Origin: Acidobacteriota bacterium
GTDB lineage: Bacteria > Acidobacteriota > Terriglobia > Acidiferrales > UBA7541
DNA: 60,387 nt
Direction: 5' to 3'
NCBI GenBank assembly: GCA_003167215.1
Contig: PMTV01000066.1
Coordinates: forward strand, 1 to 60,387
Part shown: piece after piece, positions 8,788-18,070 of the stretch
Numbering within the stretch: position 1 is the stretch's first letter
How the letters are laid out: each line of letters opens with the position of its first letter
Notes under the pieces: model-generated
Database searches by the model: none
Told to the model about the DNA's origin: nothing
What the model saw: only the letters and a program-made list of their open reading frames with translations
Program-made: the position numbers and the translations under genes

Positions 8788-9702
8788 ATGCCTTTCAAGT
8801 CCGGCTTCGTCGCGATTGTTGGCCGTCCCAATGCGGGCAAGTCCACGCTTGTAAATACTCTGGTCGGCCAGAAGGTCGCTATCGTCTCGCCCAAGCCGCA
8901 AACCACTCGCAACCGCATTCAGGGCATTCTGAATCGCGACGACGCGCAAATCGTTCTGGTGGATACGCCCGGCATTCACCGGCCGGAAAATGTTTTGAGC
9001 CGCATGATGATGGACGAATTGCAATACGCGCTGGAAGGCATCGACATTCTTTCGCTCATCGTGGATGCCACCGCCGATTTCGGCGCTGGCGACCGCTTCT
9101 CGATTCAGTGGGTGGAACGCTTTCGCGGCCCGGTTTACCTCTTGCTGAATAAAGTGGACCGTATCCACAAACAGCTTCTGCTGCCCATGATCGAGCGCTA
9201 CAACAAAGTATTTGAGTTCGCGGAGATTTTTCCGATCTCCGCGCTCACCGGCGCCGGCTGCCTCGACCTGGTGAATTCCTGGCTCACGCGGCTTCCCGAG
9301 GCGCCCCCGCATTTTCCGGCCGATCAATTCACCGATCAGCCCGAGCGTTTTCTGGCAGCCGAACTCGTTCGCGAAAAGGCGATCCTCATCACGCGGGAAG
9401 AAGTGCCGCACGCCATCGCCGTGCTGATCGATAATTTCGAAGAGACCGAGAAGATCACGCGCATACGCGCAACGATTTACGTTGAGCGCGAAGGCCAGAA
9501 GGGGATTCTGATCGGAAAGGGCGGCGCCACCATCAAGAAAATCGGAACGCAGGCTCGCCTGGAACTCGAAACCATACTCGGCGCGAAGATTTTCCTGGAG
9601 CTGATGGTGAAAGTGCAGCCGCACTGGCGCCAAAATTCCGCGATCGTTCGCCAACTTGATTGGCACCGCCAGCTGGAACAGCTCGCGGACTACCAGGAAT
9701 AG
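8788..9702 (+). CDS. era: GTPase Era
   Basis: 304 residues. G1 is GRPNAGKST (13-21), G3 is DTPGIH and G4 is NKVD, followed by the SALTG G5 element. The C-terminal KH domain has GQKGILIGKGGATIKKIG. Era binds the 3' end of 16S rRNA and is needed for 30S assembly; it acts with YbeY, whose gene is upstream. The ATG lies ten bases after a TACAAT box with no Shine-Dalgarno, suggesting a second, nearly leaderless transcript besides read-through from phoH. Confidence 0.97.
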   Translation: MPFKSGFVAIVGRPNAGKSTLVNTLVGQKVAIVSPKPQTTRNRIQGILNRDDAQIVLVDTPGIHRPENVLSRMMMDELQYALEGIDILSLIVDATADFGAGDRFSIQWVERFRGPVYLLLNKVDRIHKQLLLPMIERYNKVFEFAEIFPISALTGAGCLDLVNSWLTRLPEAPPHFPADQFTDQPERFLAAELVREKAILITREEVPHAIAVLIDNFEETEKITRIRATIYVEREGQKGILIGKGGATIKKIGTQARLELETILGAKIFLELMVKVQPHWRQNSAIVRQLDWHRQLEQLADYQE

Positions 9703-9705
9703 GTT

Positions 9706-11061
9706 CTATTCCCTCGCAGGCGCGATGCCCAGCGTGCGCATTTTCCGGTATAAATGGCTGCGCTCGAGACCCAGTGCCTGCGCCGCCTTGGTCATATTCC
9801 AGCGATTTTCTTCCAGCTTGCGCAACACGAATTCGCGCTCGTAGGCGGACCGCGCCTCCTGCAAACTCTCGTACGGCTTCTGCGGGCTCTTGGACGCGCC
9901 GCGGAATATTTCCGGCGGCAAATGATGCGGTTCGATCCGCGGCGAAGGGCAAATGATGACCAGCCGTTCGACCAGGTTTTTCAGTTCGCGCACATTCCCG
10001 GGCCAGGGATAACTCAGCAGCACATCGACAGCGGGCGAGCTGAATTCTTTCTGTTTCTTGCCGTATTCCTCGCAGAAGGCGCGCAGGAAATGCGCCGCCA
10101 GAATCGGGATGTCCTCCACTCGATCGCGCAACGCGGGCACGTAAAATGGAATCACGTTCAGCCGATAAAATAAATCTTCCCGAAAAGCATTGCGTCCGAT
10201 TTCTTCTTCCAGCTTTTTATTGGTGGCGGCCACGACGCGCACATCCACGGTCACGGGCGTATTCGAACCCAAAGGCTCCACGCGCTGTTCTTCCAGCACG
10301 CGCAGAACTTTCGACTGCGTCTTCAGGCTCATGTCGCCCACTTCATCGAGGAATAAGGTTCCGCCGTCGGCCTTCAAAAACTTGCCGATCTTATCCTCGC
10401 TGGCGCCGGTAAAACTTCCTTTGCGGTGCCCGAACATTTCCGATTCAATCAGTTCTTCCGGTATGGCGGCGCAGTTCACTTCCACGAACGGCATCGCTTC
10501 CCGCAAGCTGCTGGCGTGTAGAGCTCGCGCTACCAGCTCTTTGCCCGTTCCGCTTTCGCCGTAAATCAGCACGCGGCCGTTCGTCGGCGCGGTCAACGCA
10601 ATCTGCTGCCGCAGCGCTTTCATGGGCACACTGTTCCCCAGAATTTGATGCTTTTCCTCCAGTTCAGCGCGTAGCCTGCGATTTTCAGACTCCAGCCGCA
10701 CGTAATCGAGCGCGTTGCGCACTACCAGCACGATTTTTTCGAGGGAGAGCGGTTTTTCTATGAAGTCGAAGGCCCCAAGTTTCGTCGCGCGCACCGCCGT
10801 CTCGATATTTCCGTGGCCGGAAATCATCACCGCCATCGGCGCGCCTTCGCGCTGCTGAATGCGCTCGAGCGTTTCCAGGCCGTCCATCTTCTTCAGCCAA
10901 ACGTCCAACAGAATCAAATCGAAGTTTCGCCGGCCGATCTGCTCCAGGCATTCTTCACCTGAGGCCACTGCTTCGATTTCATACCCTTCGTCCCGCAGCA
11001 ACGCGCCCAGCGATTGCCGGATTCCGATCTCGTCATCAACTATAAGTATGGTCGCCGGCAT
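9706..11061 (-). CDS. NtrC-family sigma-54-dependent response regulator (NtrX-like)
   Basis: 451 residues. A receiver domain (1-120) with phospho-acceptor Asp53 is followed by an AAA+ domain with Walker A GESGTGKE (168-175) and the sigma-54 contact loop GSFTGA (215-220, Ser in place of the usual first Ala). A Fis-type helix-turn-helix lies at the C-terminus (MTKAAQALGLERSHLYRKM). It activates RNA polymerase holding sigma-54 upon phosphorylation. The histidine kinase gene lies 77 bases upstream on the same strand, so the two form a pair. It ends three bases from the end of era, convergent. Confidence 0.93.
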   Translation of the reverse strand: MPATILIVDDEIGIRQSLGALLRDEGYEIEAVASGEECLEQIGRRNFDLILLDVWLKKMDGLETLERIQQREGAPMAVMISGHGNIETAVRATKLGAFDFIEKPLSLEKIVLVVRNALDYVRLESENRRLRAELEEKHQILGNSVPMKALRQQIALTAPTNGRVLIYGESGTGKELVARALHASSLREAMPFVEVNCAAIPEELIESEMFGHRKGSFTGASEDKIGKFLKADGGTLFLDEVGDMSLKTQSKVLRVLEEQRVEPLGSNTPVTVDVRVVAATNKKLEEEIGRNAFREDLFYRLNVIPFYVPALRDRVEDIPILAAHFLRAFCEEYGKKQKEFSSPAVDVLLSYPWPGNVRELKNLVERLVIICPSPRIEPHHLPPEIFRGASKSPQKPYESLQEARSAYEREFVLRKLEENRWNMTKAAQALGLERSHLYRKMRTLGIAPARE

Positions 11062-11138
11062 TATTTTCGAGCCTTTGAACTTCTCGATCTTTTGAGCCCG
11101 CGGGGCCTGCGTGCAAAGTTAGATTCCAGTAAAAACCG

Positions 11139-13367
11139 CTAAGCCGGCCCACCCGTTTGCGTTTGTGTGGCCACAACTTCCGCGGCGGGAAATCGAATCA
11201 GAAATCGCGCTCCGCTCGGCAGGTTATCTTCCACGCGGATTGTTCCGTTATGCTCGGCAATAATGCGGCTCGCGATGGCGAGTCCCAGCCCGGTGCCACG
11301 CTCTCTGGTGGAAAAGTGCGGCAGAAAAAGCCGCTCTTTGTCTTCGGGAGAGATACCGTGGCCGCTGTCGGAAATCTCGATTTCCACCGCATCGCCGTCT
11401 CCTTCCACGCGTGTGGCCACGCGCAAACGCCGAATCGTCGAACCTTCCATGGCCTCCGCCGCGTTATCAATCAAATTGGCGACCACGCGACGCATCAATT
11501 CCGGATCGGCTTTCACCGGCGGCAAGGTAGCGGCCAGTTCTGTTTTCACCGTGATGCCGTCCAAACGTCCGTGAAATAAATCCAGCGCACTAGACACAAT
11601 GGAATTCAAATCCGCGGAAGCCAGGCGCGCGGAAGGGAATCGCGCGAATTGCGAGAACTCATCCACCAGCGATTCGAGCGTCTGCACTTCGCGCTCGATC
11701 AGTCCGGCGCATTCCGCCACCAGCTTTTCGAGCTCACCACGCGTGGCCTCGGTCTTCAATGACGCCGTGCGCTCCAGATGCCGGAGCAGCCGCTGCGCCG
11801 AAAGCTGAATCGGCGTAAGCGGATTTTTGATTTCATGCGCGATGCGCTGGGCAACCTCCTGCCAGGCAGCCGCTTTTTGCGCGCGAAGAAGGTCGGTAAG
11901 GTCGTCGATGACCACCACAAAGCCCGGGTTCGAGCGCCGCGGTCCAAGAGAGCTCACCGTCACCGCAGCGCGAAGCAGCCTTCCCGCGGACGCGATTTCA
12001 ATTTCACGCGAAGCCGCGCCCATACGCAACGACCGCCTCATCAGATACAGAACCGCGCGGCCTGCTTCTTCGCCCAGCAGCTCCGGCAGCGTATGTGCGT
12101 TGCGTGCGTGTTCTCCCAAGATCATCACGATAGCGGAATTCACCCGCGCCACTTCTCCGGTCGCGTTCAGCGAGACCACTCCCGTCGGGATATTTTCCAG
12201 AATTGCTTCCATCAATTTCCGGCGGCCCTCGCGCTCCTCGATGGCCTGCTCGAGATTTCGCGTGAACTCATTAATCTGGCGCCGGCCTTCTCCCAGTTGC
12301 TCGGTCATGCGATTGAACGAACGTACCAAGGTTCCCAGTTCGTCTTGCGCCTCCACCTCGATGCGATGATCGAAATTGCCGCGCGAAATTTCGCGCGTCG
12401 CCTCAGCCAGACCCTGAATCGGCACGGTCACTTGTTTCGAAAGTCGCAGCGCGATCCAGGTGGTGCTGGAAAGCAGGATTAACGTGACTGCGATGAGCGT
12501 GAGCAAAATCTCGCGCTTGAAAGCGCGTAATCGTTGCTTCTGTTCCGCGTAAAGTCCCGTTTGAGTTTCAATATTTTGATACCGCTCCACAAAATCATCC
12601 GGCAGGTGCCGGGCGGCAAACAAAATAGAACCTTGCATGGGAGCGCTTCCCGCGAGGTAGAGCTGGTTCCCCGCCTGCCACACTTGCGCGCCGCTGGCGA
12701 GCGATCGCACCATTTTCGGCGCCGCCGGATTGCGATTCTGGGAGTGAGGATCTTGTGTCTTCGCCTGGAACTCCGGGCCGAAACTCCACCCCTTCTCGAA
12801 ATCCATTCCCCCAGTCACTTGCCCTTGACGATCGGTGATCCACGCAGCATCTGCAGTTCGGCTCAGCACCAGGAAGCTCTGGTCCGGCGTTTCTCGCATC
12901 GCAGCTTCGGAAGCGAGCGTACTCAATCGTTTGAGCTCAGCTTTGCCGAAGCCCGTTAAAAGCACTCGGCTTTCTTCGTTGGCTATTTCCAAGGGCCGGG
13001 GGAACCAGAGGTTTAGTGTCCGATTCAATAAAGCGTAGCTGGAGAAAAACAAAAACATAACCGGCAACAAGGAGACGCCCAGCGCGCCTAAAACCATCTT
13101 GGCCTTGAAACGCGAGCCCATCTGTCCGATGCGCCGTTCGTTCCACAGACGGACCAAGCTCCTGATCATTATCAGACTGAAAACCAGCAGCGCCGCAAAC
13201 ATAAAAGTTGACAGCGCGAACAAGATCACCAATCCGCTTTCTTTTTCCGGATGCAGGGGAATGTTTAACGAGCCGAGCGTGAATACCGCTGCGGCAAGCA
13301 AAACTATCGCCACGAGGCCCAGCGTGAGCCGCAACTCTCGCTTCCATTTTGACCGTTCGCCCTTCAC
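11139..13367 (-). CDS. NtrY-like membrane sensor histidine kinase
   Basis: 742 residues from GTG 13367. This start is chosen because GGAGG lies just upstream and the GTGA overlaps the stop of the preceding gene; a longer in-frame GTG at 13409 is less likely. Three N-terminal transmembrane helices, a periplasmic region, a fourth helix (about 300-320), a HAMP domain, a PAS domain, HisKA with HEIKNPLTPIQLSAQRL, and HATPase_c with the DSGHGI and GTGLGLAIA boxes. It would phosphorylate the regulator encoded next. The architecture is that of NtrY, which senses nitrogen or redox state in some bacteria; the signal here is unknown. Confidence 0.92.
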   Translation of the reverse strand: MKGERSKWKRELRLTLGLVAIVLLAAAVFTLGSLNIPLHPEKESGLVILFALSTFMFAALLVFSLIMIRSLVRLWNERRIGQMGSRFKAKMVLGALGVSLLPVMFLFFSSYALLNRTLNLWFPRPLEIANEESRVLLTGFGKAELKRLSTLASEAAMRETPDQSFLVLSRTADAAWITDRQGQVTGGMDFEKGWSFGPEFQAKTQDPHSQNRNPAAPKMVRSLASGAQVWQAGNQLYLAGSAPMQGSILFAARHLPDDFVERYQNIETQTGLYAEQKQRLRAFKREILLTLIAVTLILLSSTTWIALRLSKQVTVPIQGLAEATREISRGNFDHRIEVEAQDELGTLVRSFNRMTEQLGEGRRQINEFTRNLEQAIEEREGRRKLMEAILENIPTGVVSLNATGEVARVNSAIVMILGEHARNAHTLPELLGEEAGRAVLYLMRRSLRMGAASREIEIASAGRLLRAAVTVSSLGPRRSNPGFVVVIDDLTDLLRAQKAAAWQEVAQRIAHEIKNPLTPIQLSAQRLLRHLERTASLKTEATRGELEKLVAECAGLIEREVQTLESLVDEFSQFARFPSARLASADLNSIVSSALDLFHGRLDGITVKTELAATLPPVKADPELMRRVVANLIDNAAEAMEGSTIRRLRVATRVEGDGDAVEIEISDSGHGISPEDKERLFLPHFSTRERGTGLGLAIASRIIAEHNGTIRVEDNLPSGARFLIRFPAAEVVATQTQTGGPA

Positions 13368-14134
13368 CGGCCTTCCTCCAGATACCGTCCCAATGGACAC
13401 TTGTCGCACTCAGCGACTTGCTTGCGGCACCAGTTTTTCCCCGCCCTAACGATTAGCCCGTGAAATTCCTTAAATCTTTCCACGTTTCCTGGAGTTTGCC
13501 TCTCGAACATCCAACGAACTTCTTCGTACTTAGCCTTGCCGCTTATCCATCCGTGCCGCGCCATGATGCGCTTGGTATAAGCATCAACTACGAAGACCGG
13601 GTGCTTTCCGGCGTAGAGTAGAATCGCGTCCGCGGTCTCCGGGCCGATTCCCCACACTCGCAGAAGCTTTTCGCGGAGCTCAATTGTCGGAGTTGCGAAC
13701 ATTCGCTTGAGCGATCCGCGATAGTCCGTGCGCAAGAACTGGACGAAAGCCTTCAGCGCCCGCGCCTTCTGCCGATAGTAGCCCGACGGACGAACTAGCG
13801 ATTGCAGGCGCCGGATGTGGGCTTTTTCAACGGAAGCGGGCGTAAAAACCCCGGCGGCTCGCAGGTTGGCCAGAGCCAGTACGACGTTCTTCCACGAGGT
13901 GTTCTGCGTGAGGATGGCACCGAGGATCACTTCGAACTGTGTGTTCCCGGGCCACCAGTGCTGCGGCCCAAGCGCGGTAAAGAGCGAGTTAAAGTATTCA
14001 TCAAGCGGGGGTTGTGCATCAACTTGAGCCGCTTTCGGCTGTTTTGCGCTAAGCGTGGCGTCTTGAAGCCAGCCCGGATGTGAAGAAACTCCTAAAAGTG
14101 GCGAACTGGCTATCGAATCGACGGTATTAGACAT
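13364..14134 (-). CDS. endonuclease III-like HhH-GPD DNA glycosylase
   Basis: 256 residues. The helix-hairpin-helix reads LRVWGIGPETADAIL and is followed by FVVDAYTKRI with the catalytic Asp of the HhH-GPD fold. The Lys of bifunctional Nth enzymes is replaced by Glu (GPET instead of GRKT), so this should be a monofunctional glycosylase, like MagIII/alkyl-base enzymes. An iron-sulfur motif C-x6-C-x2-C is present (WCRKQVAECDKC), but the expected fourth Cys five residues on is absent. An N-terminal extension of about 40 residues is unusual. It heads the operon with the NtrY-like kinase. Confidence 0.85.
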   Translation of the reverse strand: MSNTVDSIASSPLLGVSSHPGWLQDATLSAKQPKAAQVDAQPPLDEYFNSLFTALGPQHWWPGNTQFEVILGAILTQNTSWKNVVLALANLRAAGVFTPASVEKAHIRRLQSLVRPSGYYRQKARALKAFVQFLRTDYRGSLKRMFATPTIELREKLLRVWGIGPETADAILLYAGKHPVFVVDAYTKRIMARHGWISGKAKYEEVRWMFERQTPGNVERFKEFHGLIVRAGKNWCRKQVAECDKCPLGRYLEEGR

Positions 14135-14266
14135 GAATCATCAACAATAACGGGCCAATTGATGCAAGTCAAGCGAGTGTTGCGTGAATACCACACTGCT
14201 GTGGCTATTTTTCGCTCGAGCTTAGTCAGCGTCCGAGTCCGTTTGGAACCGAGCGCACTTTCCGGC

Positions 14267-15385
14267 TTAGCCCCGCGTTCGCTGGAACTCCCGCATAAAA
14301 CTCACCAGCGCTTCGACAGCGTTCAGCGTCACGGCGTTATAAAGTGAGACGCGCATCCCGCCGACCGACCGATGGCCGGTCACGCCTGTGATGTGTGCCG
14401 CAGCGGCCGACTGCGCGAACTTTTTCTCCATGGCTTCGTCCCCGCCCGCAACGCGGAACACCACATTCATTTTGGAGCGCGAATCCTTCTCTACCGGGCA
14501 GGAGTAGAAAGTGCCCGCGTCGATCGTATCGTAGAGCAGCTTGGCTTTTGCTTCATTTCGTTTTTCGGCTGCGGCCACGCCGCCTTCGGCCGCAACCCAT
14601 TCGAGAACCAAACCCACGATGTATACCGCAAACGTAGGCGGAGTGTGGAAAAGCGAGTGTTCCTTGATCTCGGTCCGATATTGCAGGAGCGTCGGCAGTT
14701 TCTTATCGGCTCGCTCCGCCAAATCGCGCCTGATGATAACCACGGTGACTCCGGATGGCCCTAGATTCTTCTGCGCTCCTGCGAAAATCAATCCGAAGTC
14801 TCGGACGTCTATTCGCCGCGAAAGAATGTCCGACGACATATCCGCCACCAAAGGCACGTCTCCGGTCTGCGGAAACGCGCTCCACTGCGTCCCTTCGATT
14901 GTGTTGTTGGAGGCCATGTACACGTAAGAAGCATCACGCGCAAACACAATTTCACTCTTCCGCGGTACGCGCCTGAATTTTTCCGCTTCTGTCGAAGCCG
15001 CCAATCGGAACGGTATGCCCTTTTCTAGTTCCGCGATCGCTTTTGCCGTCCACATCCCGGTGTGCAACACGTCCACGGGCTTCCCGGAAATGTAAAGGTT
15101 CATCGGCACCATGGTGAATTGCAGGCTGCCACCGCCCTGCAGGAATATCACCGCATATTCGTCCGGAACCTCCATCAGGCGCCGGAGGTTTTGTTCCGCG
15201 CGCGAAAGAATCTCTTCAAACTCAGCCGAGCGATGGGTCATTTCCATTACGGACATCCCGGTGCCGCGGTAATCGAATAGTTCTTCGCGGATGCGTTCGA
15301 GCACGGAAAGCGGAAGAGCAGCAGGGCCGCCGTTAAAATTGAATGCGCGCTTAATTTCGCGGGAAGAGGACGTGGGTGAATTCAC
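14267..15385 (-). CDS. serC: phosphoserine aminotransferase
   Basis: 372 residues from GTG 15385, preceded by AAGGA. NFNGGPAALP opens the protein as in SerC, and the PLP lysine sits in GAQKNLGPSG. HRS and GTGMSVMEMTHR match the substrate phosphate region. It converts 3-phosphohydroxypyruvate and glutamate to phosphoserine and 2-oxoglutarate in serine synthesis. SerC also acts in pyridoxine synthesis in some bacteria. No other ser gene is near. The first 10 residues are an unusual Ser-rich leader. Confidence 0.96.
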   Translation of the reverse strand: MNSPTSSSREIKRAFNFNGGPAALPLSVLERIREELFDYRGTGMSVMEMTHRSAEFEEILSRAEQNLRRLMEVPDEYAVIFLQGGGSLQFTMVPMNLYISGKPVDVLHTGMWTAKAIAELEKGIPFRLAASTEAEKFRRVPRKSEIVFARDASYVYMASNNTIEGTQWSAFPQTGDVPLVADMSSDILSRRIDVRDFGLIFAGAQKNLGPSGVTVVIIRRDLAERADKKLPTLLQYRTEIKEHSLFHTPPTFAVYIVGLVLEWVAAEGGVAAAEKRNEAKAKLLYDTIDAGTFYSCPVEKDSRSKMNVVFRVAGGDEAMEKKFAQSAAAAHITGVTGHRSVGGMRVSLYNAVTLNAVEALVSFMREFQRTRG

Positions 15386-15690
15386 CTTTGGCGATTCCTT
15401 TCGAGTAGTTTGCAGCGCTCGGGACCGGTCACTGTGCGGTCTGCGGGAGTAATTCCCCGAGCTAGATTATCAGAACATGGCGACAGGAGAGCACGGTAAC
15501 TAAATCACGCCCCCTCGGTCGCTGCGCGCCGTCGGACGAATGAGCGCAGGCAAGATCAGCCCGCAATTGCAAGGGCGAAGCTTCGCTGCGACGCCACGCG
15601 AGCTAAAACGGCCGCAAGCCCTCACCTTGACACTTCGAATACCCAGCCAGTAGACTGAAAAGCTCGTCATCGTTCGCGGAGCCAAACAGA
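15386..15690. promoter_or_regulatory. 305-base divergent intergenic region between serC and the DUF507 pair
   Basis: No gene is seen. The two transcription units point away from each other, so both promoters should lie here, but no -35/-10 pair stands out. Confidence 0.3.
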
Positions 15691-15972
15691 ATGCTTCTGT
15701 CGCGAGATTTTGTCGGTTACATGGCCAAAGAGGTGGTAAAACGCCTCGCGGCCCAGAAGATGATCGAAGTAAAGAACGTGGAAAGCCTCACGCAGCAAGT
15801 CCGCCAGGTGATGGCAGACGAGGTGACCGTGGAGGACCGCGTTAACGAAGAAGTCCGCGAGATTCTAGCCAAGTACTCCGACGAAATGAAGCGCACGGGC
15901 GTTTCGTACCAGGAAATGTTCAAGAAAGTGAAGGGCCAGCTCGCCCGTGAAAGGAAATTAATTCTCCGCTGA
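15691..15972 (+). CDS. DUF507 family protein, first of a tandem pair
   Basis: 93 residues with the DUF507 layout: a short N-terminal LSRDFVGYMAKEVVKRLAAQ helix, an acidic central helix (DRVNEEVREILAKYSDEM) and a basic C-terminal helix. Members are all-alpha and mostly found in Acidobacteria, Aquificae and some Deltaproteobacteria; no function is established. It ends one base before the next gene, so the two are translated together. Confidence 0.85.
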   Translation: MLLSRDFVGYMAKEVVKRLAAQKMIEVKNVESLTQQVRQVMADEVTVEDRVNEEVREILAKYSDEMKRTGVSYQEMFKKVKGQLARERKLILR

Positions 15973-15973
15973 C

Positions 15974-16267
15974 ATGCGACTGACCCGTGAGAAAACCGTT
16001 CGCATCTCTCATCGAATCATCGATCTTCTTGTATCTACTCCTGAAGTTGATTTCGTCGAAGACCGCGACACTATTCGCCAGGAAATCGTAACTATTTTGT
16101 CGTCGCTGCTCAAGCTCGAAGAGCAGGTGGACACCGAGGTCCGCGCGAAAATCACTTCGCAGAAAAAAGAAATCCTGGAAGGCAGCGAAGAGTGGGACAT
16201 CCTCTATCGCAAATATTACGCCGAAGGTCTTAAACGCCTGGGCGTCGCCGAAGTTCACACCCGTTAG
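15974..16267 (+). CDS. DUF507 family protein, second of a tandem pair
   Basis: 97 residues, again MRLTREKTVRISHRIIDLL followed by an acidic helix (KLEEQVDTEVRAKI) and a terminal helix with YRKYYAEGLKRLG. It is a diverged paralogue of the gene before it. Starting one base after its neighbour's stop, it is probably made in equal amounts, which fits a heteromeric partner. The transcription terminator follows 20 bases on. Confidence 0.85.
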   Translation: MRLTREKTVRISHRIIDLLVSTPEVDFVEDRDTIRQEIVTILSSLLKLEEQVDTEVRAKITSQKKEILEGSEEWDILYRKYYAEGLKRLGVAEVHTR

Positions 16268-16281
16268 TCGTACAGCGGAAT

Positions 16282-16312
16282 AAAAAAGGGCGCCGTTTCA
16301 TCGGCGCCCTTT
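16282..16312. terminator. bidirectional rho-independent terminator
   Basis: GGGCGCCG (16288-16295), loop of six, CGGCGCCC (16302-16309), flanked by six A on the left and TTT on the right. It can end both the DUF507 pair (plus) and the M48 protease gene (minus), whose side has the longer T tract. Confidence 0.85.
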
Positions 16313-16359
16313 GCAGTTTATAACCCGCGAATTTGCTCTGAGCTACATCCGCGCCCGGA

Positions 16360-17640
16360 TTATTGGGGCGGCGCGTTTGGATCCGGCCGCCTCTGTAGCG
16401 TCGGACGGTCCGGATCATCCGTGGAAGTAGGATCGCTGCTGGTGGACTGCGGATCGCTTCCCGTTGATGGTCCCTTGTTGGGCTGCTGATCGGTCTTTTT
16501 GCGCAGTGAAGGCTTGTTCGGGTTCTTCTTGTCGTCCACCTTCATATTCATTTCGATCATTTGCAGCCGCCGCTTAACCGTGTCGAATTCCGAAGTGGTG
16601 ACGATGTACTCGTCGCGCGCCGGCAGAATCTTCGCAATTTCATTCTGCGCCGCAACGATGCGCTCCGGCGTCGGAGGATGCGTGGAGAAAATCTTCGGAA
16701 TGGTGCCCGGCTGCTTCTTTTCGTCCGCCTGAACCTTTTCAAAGAAGGAAACGAACGCGTTCGGATCGTAGCCGGCCTTGTACATATACTGGAGCCCCAG
16801 GTAATCGGCTTCGGCCTCATCCACGCGTGTGAATTTCAGGAAGGTCATGGGAATAGCAAAGTTCATGCCCTGATAAATCGCGTATCCGGCCCAGGTGTAA
16901 GGAATGAAGATCGTTGCCACCATCGCGCCGACCTGGATGATATCGCTCTTGGTTGCTTGCTTGGTGCCATGCCGCGCGCACACATGCGCGATCTCGTGCG
17001 CCATCACTCCCGCCAGCTCGGACTCCTCGTCCGCGTGCAGGATCAAACCGCTGTTGACGTAAAAAAATCCGCCCGGCAGCGCGAACGCGTTCACCACATC
17101 CGAATCGATTACCTTGATCGTAAACGGCACTTGCGCATCCGAATTGCGAACCAAGTTTTGCCCTACGCGGTTCACATACTCGATAACGATTGGATCGTTG
17201 ATGAATTTGGCCTGCTTCTCCACTTCCTGCGACAATTGTTTTCCCAGCGCGATTTCGTGTTCCAGCGAATAGAAATTCAATCCGTGGCCTACGCTACGAT
17301 TGCCGATCGCGTTCACATCCTGCTTGGAACCGGCCTTGACGTTCGGGTCCGTCGGCATTTGCTGAATCGGTAGTGAGTCCGGATTCTGCTCGCCCGTTCC
17401 TGGCGCGCTTTGGTCTTGAGCGCTCGAAGTAGGCTGCTGCGTTGTCTGCGTTGGAGCAGGTTGCTGCGGAGTCTGCGCGGGCGGAGAGGTTTGCTGGCCG
17501 GGCTGCTGTGATTGGCCGCTCTGCTGCTGGCTCGCAGGCTGTTGCGCGGATTGTAGCGGGAACCCCGCGATGGTCCCCGGACTAAGAAGCGAAGCAGCTA
17601 CAAGTAGCGCCCCCAATTGCCCGAAAAGGCTCTTTTTCAT
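16360..17640 (-). CDS. M48 family metalloprotease, BepA-like, secreted
   Basis: 426 residues from ATG 17640, chosen for the GGAGG five to six bases upstream; 12 further codons upstream would not keep the signal peptide at the N-terminus. A signal peptide is followed by a Gln/Pro/Thr low-complexity linker (about 30-95). The peptidase domain has zinc motif HEIAH (215-219) and the EAEAD helix with the third ligand. A Pro/Ser/Asp-rich tail closes the protein. It likely acts in the periplasm on outer-membrane protein quality control like BepA/YfgC, but the TPR domain of BepA is missing. Confidence 0.9.
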   Translation of the reverse strand: MKKSLFGQLGALLVAASLLSPGTIAGFPLQSAQQPASQQQSGQSQQPGQQTSPPAQTPQQPAPTQTTQQPTSSAQDQSAPGTGEQNPDSLPIQQMPTDPNVKAGSKQDVNAIGNRSVGHGLNFYSLEHEIALGKQLSQEVEKQAKFINDPIVIEYVNRVGQNLVRNSDAQVPFTIKVIDSDVVNAFALPGGFFYVNSGLILHADEESELAGVMAHEIAHVCARHGTKQATKSDIIQVGAMVATIFIPYTWAGYAIYQGMNFAIPMTFLKFTRVDEAEADYLGLQYMYKAGYDPNAFVSFFEKVQADEKKQPGTIPKIFSTHPPTPERIVAAQNEIAKILPARDEYIVTTSEFDTVKRRLQMIEMNMKVDDKKNPNKPSLRKKTDQQPNKGPSTGSDPQSTSSDPTSTDDPDRPTLQRRPDPNAPPQ

Positions 17641-17807
17641 GCGCACCTCCGGAGGAGCTTCGCCGGGATTATACACCCCACCCCCGGCATCCTCACGATA
17701 ATTGCTTGGATGGCGGATGTGGTAAAAGAGTTTCCCGTTCTCCGCAAACTCGCTGCAATTGCTCCGTGTAAGGGGTTTCCCCTGCGAATCATACGGCCGC
17801 TGCGATA

Positions 17808-17836
17808 TTGACGCGCCGGTCGAATCTGTCTACATT
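17808..17836 (+). promoter_or_regulatory. strong sigma-70 type promoter giving a leaderless mRNA
   Basis: TTGACG (17808-17813), a 17-base spacer and TACATT (17831-17836). Transcription would begin about 17843, exactly at the GTG start codon of the small gene. Confidence 0.55.
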
Positions 17837-17842
17837 CGTAGT

Positions 17843-18064
17843 GTGCCTGCCGGAAAGATCCAAGTCGGCCAAGTCTGGAAGAAGGACGATTCTGGCGAAT
17901 CTTATTTGATTACTAAGGTTTACAACGAAGCCATCGCCACATTTGCCCTGCTCCGCAAGACCGGCGCCGAAGCGGAAGGCACCGTAAAGGTCAAAGTTGA
18001 CCAGCGCGGCACCTCGCAAGCCCTCCCCGGCTTCAGCTACACCCAAGAATCTGACCCCTTCTAG
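17843..18064 (+). CDS. small conserved-type hypothetical protein (73 residues)
   Basis: Start at GTG 17843, placed by the promoter just upstream, although the frame is open further left. The product is VPAGKIQVGQVWKKDDSGES followed by a beta-rich middle (YLITKVYNEAIATFALLRKT) and a polar tail. It looks like a small barrel, soluble and cytoplasmic. I do not recognise a characterised family. It is convergent with bshB1, six bases away. Confidence 0.6.
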   Translation: MPAGKIQVGQVWKKDDSGESYLITKVYNEAIATFALLRKTGAEAEGTVKVKVDQRGTSQALPGFSYTQESDPF

Positions 18065-18070
18065 CGGCGT

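Noticed and set aside
8158-9666. 502-codon minus-strand frame opposite corC and era
   Set aside because: It covers the antisense of two conserved genes, has shadow composition (His, Asn, Asp rich) and no motif.
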